Shown here: one piece after another, positions 31,814-41,464 of the stretch
How the letters are laid out: each line of letters opens with the position of its first letter
Position numbering within the stretch: position 1 is the stretch's first letter
Assembly (NCBI RefSeq): GCF_032393985.1
Contig: NZ_CP135918.1
Coordinates: 6,759,724-6,823,723 of the forward strand
Source: Fischerella sp. JS2
GTDB lineage: Bacteria > Cyanobacteriota > Cyanobacteriia > Cyanobacteriales > Nostocaceae
Length of the DNA stretch: 64,000 nucleotides
Reading direction: 5' to 3'
Translations under genes and position numbers: made by a program
Notes under the pieces: generated by a model
What the model saw: only the letters and a program-made list of their open reading frames with translations
Databases searched by the model: none
What the model was told of the DNA's origin: nothing

Positions 31814-33056
31814 AGTTTTTAGGATTCCTTTATTTTTTGGTGATAGAGGTGAGGGACTATATCTAGGCGCAAAAATTCTTTATATTTTTTTGAAATCCAA
31901 AATGTTTGAATCAATCTTTTTCTTTCCTTAAACTAAATTTGCATTTCATTTTGCTTCTCCTGCTATTGTTTCTATCTCGACTCTTAATGTCAAGACTCAG
32001 ATTTTGCAGCAAATACTGTGGTTGAACCAAGCCATAACTATTATTCAGTTTTTGAGATTGTATACAATAAAGTTTCTGTAAGAACTTGTTGTGGCTTTTT
32101 AAAGGTTTTTACATCAACTTTATCTCTACGTCAATAACAGTTTGGGATTTTACTGATTTAGTCGTGGTTATACGTAAGTATAAACCCGGATTTTCTTTTA
32201 CATAATGAAAGCCTGTCGTTGTTAGGGAAAAATTTACGTAAAATCACTAGATGTACGATTTTTCTTGTTGATGAATACGTACAATTTATTAATAGGGAAA
32301 CACTTCATAGGTAACATTTTTTCTTTTGACAGACAATATAAACTTTGTGCAAATTATTCCAGCCAAGTATACTGTTTTAAAATGCCTTTGGCTGGACATG
32401 TACGAAAAACTTGACAGTGATGCATACTAAGGGGTTCCTCCTGGCTAAGTAATTTTCTTCTTTCCTAAAAAATAAAAACAATATAACCAAATCAATACAA
32501 TCACAAAGGACTTTAACTGTTCTCATTGATGAAGTTAGGTGCCAATCTTATGAAAAAGCAGAGAGTAGACAAATTTTGAGTTATACCAACCTCAAGATGT
32601 ATCTACCCAACGCTAGAGTCCAAAATCCTACTAAATCATTAAACAGATGAGGGCTTCCATTCGTAGGATCGCCGATATTTTACTCATTGTCTGTCCTTTA
32701 GCACAGTAAACCCTCACCTCCCGTAGTCTTCTCCAACTAGGTGAATCTTTTACCTATAACAGGCATAGATTTTTGATGAGAAGGCTGTGGCGGCCATCTT
32801 AGCTAAAGATTCAAGGGGATTCAACTGGGAGTTGGAGATAGGGCATGAATCAGTTAACAGTTAACAGTGACCAGTTTAATTTGATAACTGATAACTGATA
32901 ACTGATTAGTTGTTCCCCAATCAAGATTAAGATAGAACTATCCCTATCCTTGAAAAGGCTAAGAACCTGATAGGTATTCGCTGATCGTGGCATCTTCGAT
33001 AAATTGCTTGTATTCTAGTCAAACGAGAACTGCTATTACTTGAATCTGACACCGTT
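31814..33056. other. 1.24-kb gene-free stretch upstream of ndhM
   Basis: I find no protein-like frame on either strand. Contents seen: AT-rich sequence with several TTGACA hexamers (about 32334 and 32411) lacking good -10 partners, and a GC-richer block at about 32640-32830 of unknown nature. CAGTTAACAG / GATAACTGATAACTGATAACTGATTAG repeats lie at about 32850-32908. The length and the GC-richer block leave room for an unannotated RNA. Confidence 0.45.
32850..32908. repeat. GATAACT short tandem repeats with inverted partner
   Basis: CAGTTAACAGTTAACAG is followed by TGATAACTGATAACTGATAACTGATTAG. The two halves are partly complementary and can fold. The same words recur at 43050-43135 and 48752-48868. 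Confidence 0.65.
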
Positions 33057-33440
33057 ATGGACGACAACCCAATGCTGCTTAAGTCCACAACCCGGCATAT
33101 CCGTATTTTTGCGGCAGAAATTGACCGGGATGGCGAACTAGTTCCCAGCAATCAGGTCTTAACGTTGGATGTTGACCCAGACAACGAATTTACCTGGAAT
33201 GAAGATGCTCTGCAAAAGGTTTATCGCAAGTTTGATGAACTAGTAGAAGCATCTAGTGGTGCAGACCTGACTGATTACAATTTACGCCGCATCGGGTCAG
33301 ACCTAGAGCATTTTCTGCGATCGCTCCTGCATAAAGGCGAAATCAGTTATAATCTCTCTTCTCGCGTCAATAATTACAGCATGGGACTTCCCCAAGTTGC
33401 ACCTGATGAGCAAGATAGTTACGGGTTAATAAAGTCATGA
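33057..33440 (+). CDS. ndhM: NDH-1 complex subunit M
   Basis: NdhM is an oxygenic-photosynthesis-specific subunit at the junction of the hydrophilic arm of thylakoid NAD(P)H:plastoquinone oxidoreductase, needed for respiration and cyclic electron flow. The 127-aa protein carries the family signature LLKSTTRHIRIFAAEID, NQVLTLDVDPDNEFTWNEDALQKVYRKFDELVE, TDYNLRRIGSDLEHFLRSLL, GEISYNLSSRVNNYSMGLPQV. The length is normal. It is a single gene behind a long upstream stretch. Confidence 0.95.
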   Translation: MDDNPMLLKSTTRHIRIFAAEIDRDGELVPSNQVLTLDVDPDNEFTWNEDALQKVYRKFDELVEASSGADLTDYNLRRIGSDLEHFLRSLLHKGEISYNLSSRVNNYSMGLPQVAPDEQDSYGLIKS

Positions 33441-33547
33441 GTGAAGAGTTAGAGTTATGAATTATAAAATTTTTACTCCTAACTCGTTTACAGGCGAAGC
33501 AGTAGGATATATATCTTGGCATTAAACCACCGATAAATCATCACCCA

Positions 33548-34906
33548 ATGCTTTGCCCCCACTTTCTCAAACAACTGGCTGCTTGGCTATTGCCGCAGCC
33601 TCTTGTTATTATATTGTTCATGCTCTTGTCCCCAATTCAAGCAGCAGAACTAGTTGGGCGTGCTGTCTTAAGTGCGGATACATTTGCTGTCGGTTCCACA
33701 ACTGCTCAATTTAAAAAGACAAATCGCACAACTCCTTTTCTTCACACTCAACCGGTACAGGGTTTTTCCGCTGTTGTTCAAGGACCAAAAGCAGGCACTT
33801 ATCTAGTCATTTCAGACAATGGTTTTGGTAGTAAGGCCAATTCGCCTGATTATAGATTACGTATTTATGCAATCAAACCTGATTTTACTACAGGTAAAGT
33901 TTTTCCTGTGAATTTACAAACCGGAGAAAGACTGTCTTGGTTTAATCGTCAAAGCTTCTTAGAACTAAATGATAAAAATCGTAAAGTAAACTTTCCTATT
34001 GTTGCAGAAAAATCATTTTACCCAGGTAGCACTATCTCTGTCAGCCCAGCAATCAGAACAAATCGTTTGTTAACAGGGGGAGATTTTGATATAGAGTCCT
34101 TCCGCCGTTTGAGTGATGGTAGCTACTGGTTGGGAGACGAATTTGGCCCCTTTTTACTGCATATAGGACAAAATGGCGAACTACTAGATGCTCCTATCCC
34201 TTTACCTAATTTTTTGGGTATTGGTAAGTTAAATTTTGTAAAATCTCCTGACCACCCAGATTTGATGAATTTGCCTGATGAGCAAGCAAGAATTGCCACT
34301 GCAAACCTGGGTGGTTCTAAAGGTTTTGAAGGCTTAGCGCTTAATAGTAGTGGAACCAAACTTTATGCTTTGTTAGAAGGACCTTTAAAGCATGACTCTT
34401 TAAAAGAGCGCCTGTTAATTCATGAATTTGACTTAGCGACAAAACAATACACAGGTCAAATTTTCTTTTATCACCTAGAACATCAAAGCCATGCAATTGG
34501 TGAACTTACAGCCATTAATGATCATGAATATCTTGTGATAGAACGTGATCAAAAGCAAGGAGAACCTAACAATTCTGCTTTTAAATCTCCTGCTCAATTC
34601 AAGCGTATTTATAAAATTAATCTTAAACAAATTGATGCTCAGGGTTTTGTTGATAAAGAATTATTAGTAGATTTATTAAATATCTCAGATCCTAAGCGCA
34701 TAGGAGGCAATAGCACCAAGGCTGGCATCTTCACCTTTCCATTCGTGACTATAGAAAGTGTATTACTTGTAGATCAAACAACTCTACTTGTAATCAACGA
34801 TAATAACTATGCTGATAGTTTTGGTCGCACTCCTAGACAAGCCGACAATACCGAATTTATTCTCCTTCGCTTAGAAAAACCTTTAAATTTATTTAATACT
34901 GAATAG
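33548..34906 (+). CDS. Exported esterase-like/phytase-like family protein
   Basis: The 452-aa protein has an N-terminal signal peptide (hydrophobic about 12-30, ending IQAAE). It carries a beta-propeller-type domain of the 'esterase-like activity of phytase' family: PVQGFSAVVQGPKAGTYLVISDNGFG, DGSYWLGDEFGPFLLHIG, GSKGFEGLALNSSGTKLYALLEGPL, SHAIGELTAINDHEYLVIERDQ. The acidic D-N-G-F and G-D-E-F-G-P motifs suggest metal-dependent phosphomonoesterase chemistry. The likely role is periplasmic phosphate scavenging. No Pho box was identified. Confidence 0.85.
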   Translation: MLCPHFLKQLAAWLLPQPLVIILFMLLSPIQAAELVGRAVLSADTFAVGSTTAQFKKTNRTTPFLHTQPVQGFSAVVQGPKAGTYLVISDNGFGSKANSPDYRLRIYAIKPDFTTGKVFPVNLQTGERLSWFNRQSFLELNDKNRKVNFPIVAEKSFYPGSTISVSPAIRTNRLLTGGDFDIESFRRLSDGSYWLGDEFGPFLLHIGQNGELLDAPIPLPNFLGIGKLNFVKSPDHPDLMNLPDEQARIATANLGGSKGFEGLALNSSGTKLYALLEGPLKHDSLKERLLIHEFDLATKQYTGQIFFYHLEHQSHAIGELTAINDHEYLVIERDQKQGEPNNSAFKSPAQFKRIYKINLKQIDAQGFVDKELLVDLLNISDPKRIGGNSTKAGIFTFPFVTIESVLLVDQTTLLVINDNNYADSFGRTPRQADNTEFILLRLEKPLNLFNTE

Positions 34907-35793
34907 TCATTAACTATTTAATTTACTAATTAAAATTAAGATTTTTAATGAGACATTTAAGCTCATTCATATTAATTTATTAATAAACTTAATTTTATGT
35001 ATAAACTCAAAAATCAATAAATATTGATACATAAGCAATGACTGCCAAAAAACTAGATTTCCTTATTTATCAACTTGCGGTTGTCCTAAAGTTTCTTCGG
35101 CATTTTTGAAGATGCTGTAAAGCTGTTTTTCTCCTTGGGACTACTCTCCAACAATGGATGTTGCCACTTGGATATGAACATCCCTAAGATCAGGAGCATC
35201 TACAGCAACTTCTTTAGATTTATCCTCAATGGTTTCGTGATTCTTCAGAAATTCATCGCCTGGCTTAGCAGTGCGATGAATTTTTTTTTCATTATGATCT
35301 TTAACTACACTTTAACTGAGTAAATATGTTAAATTTGCTTTTAACGTACTAGGCAGAAGTAATAAGCTTAATATTTTGGCTATAGTAACTTGCTAGCAGC
35401 GAGTAAAGTCTAGCTATTAGCTATGATATTTCAGTTTGTTTATTGATGCCGAACTACCTATAAACTAAAAGAAAGACTGGTATGATCTCCCCTTTCTTCT
35501 GGGGTAATTAGTCTCAGCCAGTAGTTGTAGTTGTGAAGGCGTTTGTTTGGATGGCAAGTAGTCAGTTTATTCTCTCCGGTGACGGAGCAGCCTACAAAGT
35601 AACTGTGGGGTGGAGTAATTACATTGTTGTTTGGGCGCACCTTCGTACTTAACTTTATTGATCAAAAATTTAAATTATGATTGTTTCGATTGTTCCAAAG
35701 CCTGGATATATCAGTTTAAAAAAATATGAGCGGTCTAGATACCGCCGCCAATACTATTAAAGAAATTGCCAATCGCTGACCGGTGGGAAAACT
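34907..35793. other. 887-bp gap containing a gene relic
   Basis: Apart from the minus-strand relic at 35063-35330, it is AT-rich and featureless. A 60-codon open frame on the minus strand at 35458-35640 has unlikely composition and is not called. The leader of the PP2C gene lies at the right end. Confidence 0.5.
35063..35330 (-). pseudogene. Relic of a small protein gene with an in-frame TAG
   Basis: A minus-strand frame reads protein-like sequence (IHRTAKPGDEFLKNHETIEDK, APDLRDVHIQVATSIVGE) up to a TAG at 35141-35143. It continues in the same frame with SQGEKQLYSIFKNAEETLGQPQVDK to a TAA at 35063. A CAG to TAG change would explain the interruption. At the 5' end an ATG followed by nine A (35281-35289) is one base out of frame with the body, suggesting a second change in the homopolymer. 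The family is not recognised; the protein would be about 80 aa, hydrophilic and charged. It lies between two plus-strand genes. Confidence 0.5.
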
Positions 35794-38109
35794 ATGGAAA
35801 ATGATGCGGCTAACCTCTATTGCCCAAACGAACTTTGTCAGGCTCCGAACCCTCTAACCCACAACTTCTGCCAGCGATGCTCTACATCTTTACCCAAACG
35901 CTTCCTCTGGGCTGTGGCAGATGGTCTGAATTTGGGTAATCCTGGAGAGATATTAGCCACTCGCTATCTAGTTATAGATAAATATATTCTTTTAGATACT
36001 AAGCCTGGTTATTTACCCCAAACGCCAGATCCAGAAAAATTACAATCAATCAGACCTTATTTAAGATTAATTCCCTACCGCTTACATATACCACAGGTAT
36101 ATGGTGTAGTTTCTTTATCAAATGGCAGTCAAGGGGAAGACATATTACTTTTAGAAAAACCGCCGCTAAAAATTACATATAGTGCAACTTCGTTCGATGT
36201 ACAGCTATGTGGTGAGTTAACTACTGCGTGGCGTGAAGCTACATCGATGCGGCAACTTAATTGGTTATGGCAGATAGCACAATTGTGGCAACCTTTGGCT
36301 AGTGAAGGTGTGGCCTCAAGCTTACTTAATCCCCAACTATTAAGGGTAGAAGGCTCCTTAGTCCGGCTATTGGAATTGCGTTATGAAGAGGATTCTTTAG
36401 CGAGTTTGACCCATTTAGGAGAGTTTTGGCAACAGTTGGTAAGCACCGCCAAAGGGGCGATCGCAGAATTTGTTAAAGAAGTTTGTCATGCCTTAATCAA
36501 AGGAGAAATCCACACAGCCGAGCAACTAGTGAAAGTATTAGATAAAGGACTCTCAACACTAGGGCGTTCTCAATCTCATGCCATCACAATTGCCACAGTC
36601 AGTGACACAGGCCCAAGTCGTCAACGCAACGAAGATGCCTGCTATCCACCCAGTGGTAGCATTATCAGCAAACCACCCAACTCCAGCGCTTTGGCAATTG
36701 TTTGTGATGGGATAGGTGGACACGAAGGTGGTAATGTCGCCTCAAATCTGGCGATTGAAACCATTCAACAGCAGGTACAAGAACTAACTAAAGTTCCCTA
36801 CGACCACATTGATCCAAATTCCCTACTTGAAGATTTACAACGAGCAGCAGCTGTTGCTAACGACAAAATCAGCCAGCGCAACGACAGCGAGAGTCGCCAA
36901 GGACGCCAGCGCATGGGAACAACCTTGGTAATGGCTTTGCCTGTTGCCCATGAAATGTATATTGCTCATGTTGGTGATAGTCGTGCCTACTGGATTACGC
37001 GCCAAGGTTGCTATCAAGTAACCCTTGATGATGATGTCGCTTCGCGTGAAGTACGGTTGGGCTATGCTATTTATCGAGATGCCATTCAACAGGGTGCTTC
37101 CGGTTCCTTGGTACAAGCTCTAGGAATGAGTCCTAGCTCTTCATTACATCCTTCGGCAGAACGCTTTATTCTCGACGAAGATTGTATTTTCCTGCTCTGT
37201 TCCGATGGTTTAAGTGACTTTGATCGTGTAGAACAGCATTGGGAAACAGAAATTTTACCGTTAATTCACGGTAAAACTGATGCCATGAGTGTGGTAGAGA
37301 AGTTACTAGAGATTGCTAACACCCAAAATGGACATGATAATGTCACTATTGCCCTAGTACACCACCAATTTAAGTACTTAGAACCACAGACAAAACCACA
37401 ATTTGTTTTGTCTGACATATCCGCTATGGCAACTGGTAGCAGTATTTACCCAGCCAAAACCCTACAACCAACAACAGAAGGTGGTTATCATCAAAAAACC
37501 CAAGTCATTCCAGATACCCAGCCAAGTAAGCGACCGACCTTTGTCCCGCTACAGTTGATCATCCTTGTAGGATTAGTACTTGGTGCTGGTTTATTTGGGA
37601 CTTTGTGGATGCTCAATAACAAAAAAAACGATTCTGTTCTTCCCACAATTAATAATACTCCCTCTGTTGACTTGAAACCAACTGTTATATCACCTGCACC
37701 AAGTGATCGCCTTGATGTCATTCAAACCGCAACTGATATACAACTGTTGACAAATACATCACCTCCACAACAAGCGATCGCACCTGCCGGTAGTGTATTT
37801 AAAATTCATAACAGTCAAGTAGTAACAGCAGAACCGACAAATTTAAATGCTTTAGTCTATCTGCGAGTATGTTCCAACTCATCCAAACCAATACTATCTC
37901 CTATAGAAAGGAAACCTGTAGTGAAAGCAGGTGAAGTATACACACTACAATTGTCAGAATATCAAAAATTATCACAGGCACAGGATATCTCCATACCCTC
38001 CCAGGAAATTATTGCTCAATGTCAGGCACAGCCTAACCGTACACCTGCATCTTCAAATCAACGAGAATCAGGTTCTAAACAGACTAAACCCCGTCGTAAC
38101 ACTGAATAG
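35794..38109 (+). CDS. Zinc-ribbon PP2C-type Ser/Thr phosphatase with C-terminal membrane segment
   Basis: The 771-aa protein starts with a four-Cys zinc ribbon (CPNELCQAPNPLTHNFCQRC, about 10-30). An approximately 200-residue region without a recognisable active site follows; it looks like a degenerate kinase-like or docking domain. Then comes a PP2C (PPM) domain at about 265-530: SDTGPSRQRNEDACYPP, LAIVCDGIGGHEGGNVAS, HVGDSRAYWI, FLLCSDGLSDF, GHDNVTIALVHH, which supply the acidic metal ligands. A membrane segment (about 583-605) and a 165-residue tail, probably extracytoplasmic, follow. It would remove phosphate from Ser/Thr, and opens a group with two FHA proteins that read phospho-Thr. 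Confidence 0.85.
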   Translation: MENDAANLYCPNELCQAPNPLTHNFCQRCSTSLPKRFLWAVADGLNLGNPGEILATRYLVIDKYILLDTKPGYLPQTPDPEKLQSIRPYLRLIPYRLHIPQVYGVVSLSNGSQGEDILLLEKPPLKITYSATSFDVQLCGELTTAWREATSMRQLNWLWQIAQLWQPLASEGVASSLLNPQLLRVEGSLVRLLELRYEEDSLASLTHLGEFWQQLVSTAKGAIAEFVKEVCHALIKGEIHTAEQLVKVLDKGLSTLGRSQSHAITIATVSDTGPSRQRNEDACYPPSGSIISKPPNSSALAIVCDGIGGHEGGNVASNLAIETIQQQVQELTKVPYDHIDPNSLLEDLQRAAAVANDKISQRNDSESRQGRQRMGTTLVMALPVAHEMYIAHVGDSRAYWITRQGCYQVTLDDDVASREVRLGYAIYRDAIQQGASGSLVQALGMSPSSSLHPSAERFILDEDCIFLLCSDGLSDFDRVEQHWETEILPLIHGKTDAMSVVEKLLEIANTQNGHDNVTIALVHHQFKYLEPQTKPQFVLSDISAMATGSSIYPAKTLQPTTEGGYHQKTQVIPDTQPSKRPTFVPLQLIILVGLVLGAGLFGTLWMLNNKKNDSVLPTINNTPSVDLKPTVISPAPSDRLDVIQTATDIQLLTNTSPPQQAIAPAGSVFKIHNSQVVTAEPTNLNALVYLRVCSNSSKPILSPIERKPVVKAGEVYTLQLSEYQKLSQAQDISIPSQEIIAQCQAQPNRTPASSNQRESGSKQTKPRRNTE

Positions 38110-38246
38110 CCAAAAACTCGATAAACTAGTAGAAACCTGAAATAATACAGGTTAAAGCTAAAAGAAAAATTCAACAAAAGGCAATTATTTTTGTTGTCTT
38201 TTGTAGCTACGTTATTGAAAATTTTTGATTTTGATGTTTGTATGTA

Positions 38247-39833
38247 ATGAATCCATCCCTGAACTTGGCGGTTAAGCGTCTCGTCAATGCTGGCCCTGAC
38301 CATTTCGCTATTTGTGTGTTTGAAGCTCCCTACCCTGGCGCTCGTGATATCCACGATTGCGTCTGGTCAGCGGAGTTAACTCACGCTTGGCGAAAGTGGC
38401 AGGAGATGTTTGCTCCTAACAGTTGTATAGATATTTCCCCCACAGCCATACCCGCAACATCAAATCCACTCCCAAATGAGTTGTTGTCACCAACTTCTGG
38501 TCAGATGAGTTACACTAGCCGTCTGATGCAATATTTGGGAATTAGCCTATGGCGTTGGTTATTCGATGGGCCAATCCTGGGCAGTCTAGAATACAGTAGC
38601 GGTATTGCCACTGGTCAAAATACACGTTTGCGCTTTCGATTAGAAATTCGTGACCCAAATTTAACTGCTTTGCCGTGGGAAATTATGCAGCGCGAAGTTG
38701 GTCAGTCAGCAATGTCACTGTCTCAAAACATTTTATTTAGTCGTACTACTAATGAGGTTGAACCTCTACCACAGCGTTTGCGAACTGATCAATCATTAAA
38801 TATTCTGCTAGTTCTGGGAGAGGGTGAAAATAATCTCCAACTGGATAGAGAAGCTGCTATTTTAGAGCAAACTCTTTCTAACGGCTCTATAGTGGGAAGT
38901 CATACCCAAGGATATGCACCTTGTACAGTAAACACACTAGTACAACCAACCCCACAGCAGTTGATCCAAGAACTAGAAACCAGAAATTACAATATTTTAT
39001 TCTATGGAGGCCACGGTTCCCGAGGTCCCGATGGTGGGTATTTGCATTTGCGTCCTAGTATGCGTCTTAATGGTATAGAACTAGCACAAGTTCTCAGCCA
39101 TACAGGGGTGAAATTAGCAGTTTTAAATGCCTGTTGGGGAGCCCAACCTGCTGCTGTTAACGGTCAGGCAATACCTTGCAGCAGTTTGATTGAGGTGCTG
39201 ATTCGCAATGGCGTTCCTGCTGCTTTAGGAATGCGCGACCAAATTGCTGACGAGGAAAGTCTGACTTTTATTCATACTTTTGTCCAAGCTTTACGAAGAC
39301 GATTGCCAATCGATCATGCTGTAGCAGAAGCCAGACAACATCTATTGGCAGTTTATAGATTTAACCAACTGCCTTGGACATTACCTGTTCTCTATCTACA
39401 TCCACAATTTGATGGCGAACTAATTAGGAGTTACGAAGAAGGTAATACAGAATTACCAGAAACTTCCATACCTGGTATGGCTTCCCTCTTGCCTATGGCT
39501 TGTTTGCGATCGGCTGGGATCACTTATAAACTGAAAACCGCCGGAGTTACCCGCATCGGGCGTACTCCAGATAATGATATTGTAATTCAACAACCTTCTG
39601 TTTCTCGACGCCAAGCTGAAATCTTGTGTCGGAATACTTTCACAGGCGCTACTCCAGTGCGAACATATTACCTGAGAGAAAACTCTACCTATGGTACAAC
39701 TTGGATTTCTAGCTCTACTAATAATGATTGGCAACAAATCCACCACCAGGAAGTTCTGCTTGAACCAGGAATGCAGTTAAAGTTTGGTAGTAGAAATAGT
39801 CATCCTTGGGAGTTTATGATTGAGAGTTCCTAA
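38247..39833 (+). CDS. CHAT protease domain fused to FHA domain
   Basis: I chose the ATG at 38247 over a TTG three codons upstream; this gives 528 aa. The CHAT (caspase-like) domain spans about 140-390, with catalytic His in NILFYGGHGSRGPDGG and Cys in VKLAVLNACWGAQP, then VPAALGMRDQIADEESLTFIHTF. A C-terminal FHA domain (about 425-515; TRIGRTPDNDIVIQQPSVSRRQAEIL, LRENSTYGTTW) binds phospho-Thr peptides, with Arg, Ser-Arg-Arg and Asn-x-x-x-Gly-Thr positions present. The architecture suggests a protease recruited or switched by phosphorylation. It is 137 bp downstream of the PP2C gene on the same strand. CHAT proteases in other systems act in conflict responses; that role here is inference. 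Confidence 0.85.
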   Translation: MNPSLNLAVKRLVNAGPDHFAICVFEAPYPGARDIHDCVWSAELTHAWRKWQEMFAPNSCIDISPTAIPATSNPLPNELLSPTSGQMSYTSRLMQYLGISLWRWLFDGPILGSLEYSSGIATGQNTRLRFRLEIRDPNLTALPWEIMQREVGQSAMSLSQNILFSRTTNEVEPLPQRLRTDQSLNILLVLGEGENNLQLDREAAILEQTLSNGSIVGSHTQGYAPCTVNTLVQPTPQQLIQELETRNYNILFYGGHGSRGPDGGYLHLRPSMRLNGIELAQVLSHTGVKLAVLNACWGAQPAAVNGQAIPCSSLIEVLIRNGVPAALGMRDQIADEESLTFIHTFVQALRRRLPIDHAVAEARQHLLAVYRFNQLPWTLPVLYLHPQFDGELIRSYEEGNTELPETSIPGMASLLPMACLRSAGITYKLKTAGVTRIGRTPDNDIVIQQPSVSRRQAEILCRNTFTGATPVRTYYLRENSTYGTTWISSSTNNDWQQIHHQEVLLEPGMQLKFGSRNSHPWEFMIESS

Positions 39834-40206
39834 ACTCAAGAGTCACAAAGGCAGAAGACAGTAGGTCATCACAATTTTGGATTTGGGGTTTGGGATTGGT
39901 TAGACTTTTGGAATCTGGAGACTTGTACTATCAACTAATTATCAATCAGTTTATTTGTAATCTAATTTACCATTTCGGACAACTTATCATCTTGGAAGTC
40001 ATTGTCCACAATTGGGTAAAGAAAATTTTGAAAACTTCTTATTTTTTCTAGCCCCTACCCTTTAGACTCCAGTGCTTTGTTGCTATTTTCCAATCTCAGC
40101 AAAAAGCTTACAGAAAAACCAGCAAAATTAAAATTTGTGTGCGGAAATTAGTTGCAAGCTGGTGTAGCTGTAAATACCACAAAATAATTAATCGGGAGAC
40201 AACAAA
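39834..40206. other. Gap between CHAT-FHA gene and 214-aa gene
   Basis: This 373-bp gap holds GGATTTGGGGTTTGGGATT-type degenerate repeats at about 39875-39900 and nothing else I can name. A GGGAG ribosome-binding site precedes the next ATG. Confidence 0.5.
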
Positions 40207-40851
40207 ATGAATAGACAAATCAACGATTTAGAAAAACTTCAAACAATCCCCTCTCAAATAGAACTTGAATTTTTAGAAGCATTACTGCAACCAGAGGATG
40301 GCACTTATCCTTGGAATCCGACTGATGAGCAATCAGAAGAATATTTTCACCACTTGGAAGAGCAGTTTCTACTACAAGATGTTTTAGAAGAAGAACTCCC
40401 AACACGTTCTGAAGATTTTTACAATCATCTAGAAGGGCTATGGACTTCTCATGCTATACCCTACAATCATACTACAGACAGTAACATAGTAGTTCAACTT
40501 CAAGAAACTTTACAAAGCCAGTTAACTACAGGTGTACCAAAACAATGGTTAAAAGCCATAGCTCAAAAAGCTGCTGATATTTGTACTACCCAACAATTAA
40601 TGGCAGATAAACTAGTGGAATGTGTTCAGTCTGTATTACCTAGCTGGGGAGCGGAAGATTTATTGGTTTTGGCCCGTCCTTATGCTTATGCGATGCGGAG
40701 TAGCGAATCACAAAAGACCGCAGAAACCGTTCTTAATCAAGTTGATGAACACGAATGGACAAATCTATCTGATATTGAACAAGCTAGAGTTAGTATGGCG
40801 ATCGCTTACTATGCTTTGCAACAACTCAACAGCTTTCAGGGGGAAGCTTAA
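40207..40851 (+). CDS. Acidic helical protein of unknown function (214 aa)
   Basis: I do not recognise the family. The product is strongly acidic and mostly helical, with an N-terminal half rich in Glu, Leu and aromatic residues (QIELEFLEALLQPEDGTYPWN, QSEEYFHHLEEQFLLQDVLEEELP). The second half (about 95-210) has evenly spaced helices ending ARVSMAIAYYALQQLNSFQGEA. It has no membrane segment, Cys cluster or catalytic signature. A good GGGAG site precedes the ATG. It follows the CHAT-FHA gene on the same strand, so a partner, substrate or regulator role for that protease is possible but unproven. Confidence 0.7.
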   Translation: MNRQINDLEKLQTIPSQIELEFLEALLQPEDGTYPWNPTDEQSEEYFHHLEEQFLLQDVLEEELPTRSEDFYNHLEGLWTSHAIPYNHTTDSNIVVQLQETLQSQLTTGVPKQWLKAIAQKAADICTTQQLMADKLVECVQSVLPSWGAEDLLVLARPYAYAMRSSESQKTAETVLNQVDEHEWTNLSDIEQARVSMAIAYYALQQLNSFQGEA

Positions 40852-41082
40852 AAAAAACCTATTTTCTTTTAGTCTGCTTCAATCTTTCTACTTGCAAGCA
40901 ACCTTATATTTGCATGGCGCTCGTCTTGCAACTTTTGTGGAATGTTCTAATTTTTTCTCTCAAATTGTAGAGCATTCATTGTATCCGAAAGTTATCAAAT
41001 TGCAAGACCTGCGTCATCTACCTAAAGAGGGAAAAAATATGGTCGTTCTCAATAACGTAGAGTCTGGAATATATAAAATGTT

Positions 41083-41110
41083 AGGGACACACAGGTAGCT
41101 GTGTGTCCCT
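41083..41110. terminator. Perfect 12-bp hairpin, probable terminator
   Basis: AGGGACACACAG pairs perfectly with CTGTGTGTCCCT around the 4-nt loop GTAG. It lies 230 bp after the acidic protein gene and before the convergent FHA-PrsW gene, so it can serve either side. Confidence 0.6.
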
Positions 41111-41329
41111 ATTTACAACTAATTAATTAAAGAATTCCTATTTAATTTTTGACAAAAACTAATACATTCCCTGTTTCCTGTTCCCTATTTCTTTATTTAT
41201 AATATTTCAAAAATTCTTGATACAAATCTTCCCCCTTCCCTTGTCCTCCTTGTCCCCCTTATCTTGTTATCAGATGTATTAGACTTAATTAGGACTTACG
41301 CAAAAATTCTCTCAAACTCTTATTCCTAC

Positions 41330-41425
41330 CCTGCGGGTAAACACGAAGTGGCTTCTGTTCCCTGAAAGGGTTCCCGAAGGGTAAGTAGCTGCTACGTGTC
41401 TACGTGTCTACGCGGTTCGTTTTTC
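41330..41425. repeat. Palindromic repeat cluster
   Basis: Short hairpins (CCCTGCGGG, CCCTGAAAGGG, CCCGAAGGG) are followed by CTACGTGTCTACGTGTCTACGCG. The last word is shared with repeat-derived segments of cobN and with 1255-1285. Confidence 0.6.
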
Positions 41426-41464
41426 CTTTACCTGTGCGTAAGTCCTATGAATAATGAAACGGTA

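Larger units (their letters stand above)
40852..41464. other. Gap between 214-aa gene and FHA-PrsW gene
   Basis: It contains a strong terminator-like hairpin (41083-41110). A palindromic repeat cluster lies near 41330-41425, with CCCTGCGGGTAAAC, CCCTGAAAGGGTTCCCGAAGGG and CTACGTGTCTACGTGTCTACGCGG, the last being another copy of the word found in cobN. An open frame running in from 40622 is a shadow. Confidence 0.55.

Noticed and set aside
35458-35640. 60-codon frame on the minus strand
   Set aside because: Unlikely composition, no ribosome-binding site, no relation to neighbours.
40622-41098. 158-codon frame overlapping the 214-aa gene
   Set aside because: The first half is antiphase to a good gene, the second half is AT-rich and runs into a terminator hairpin.
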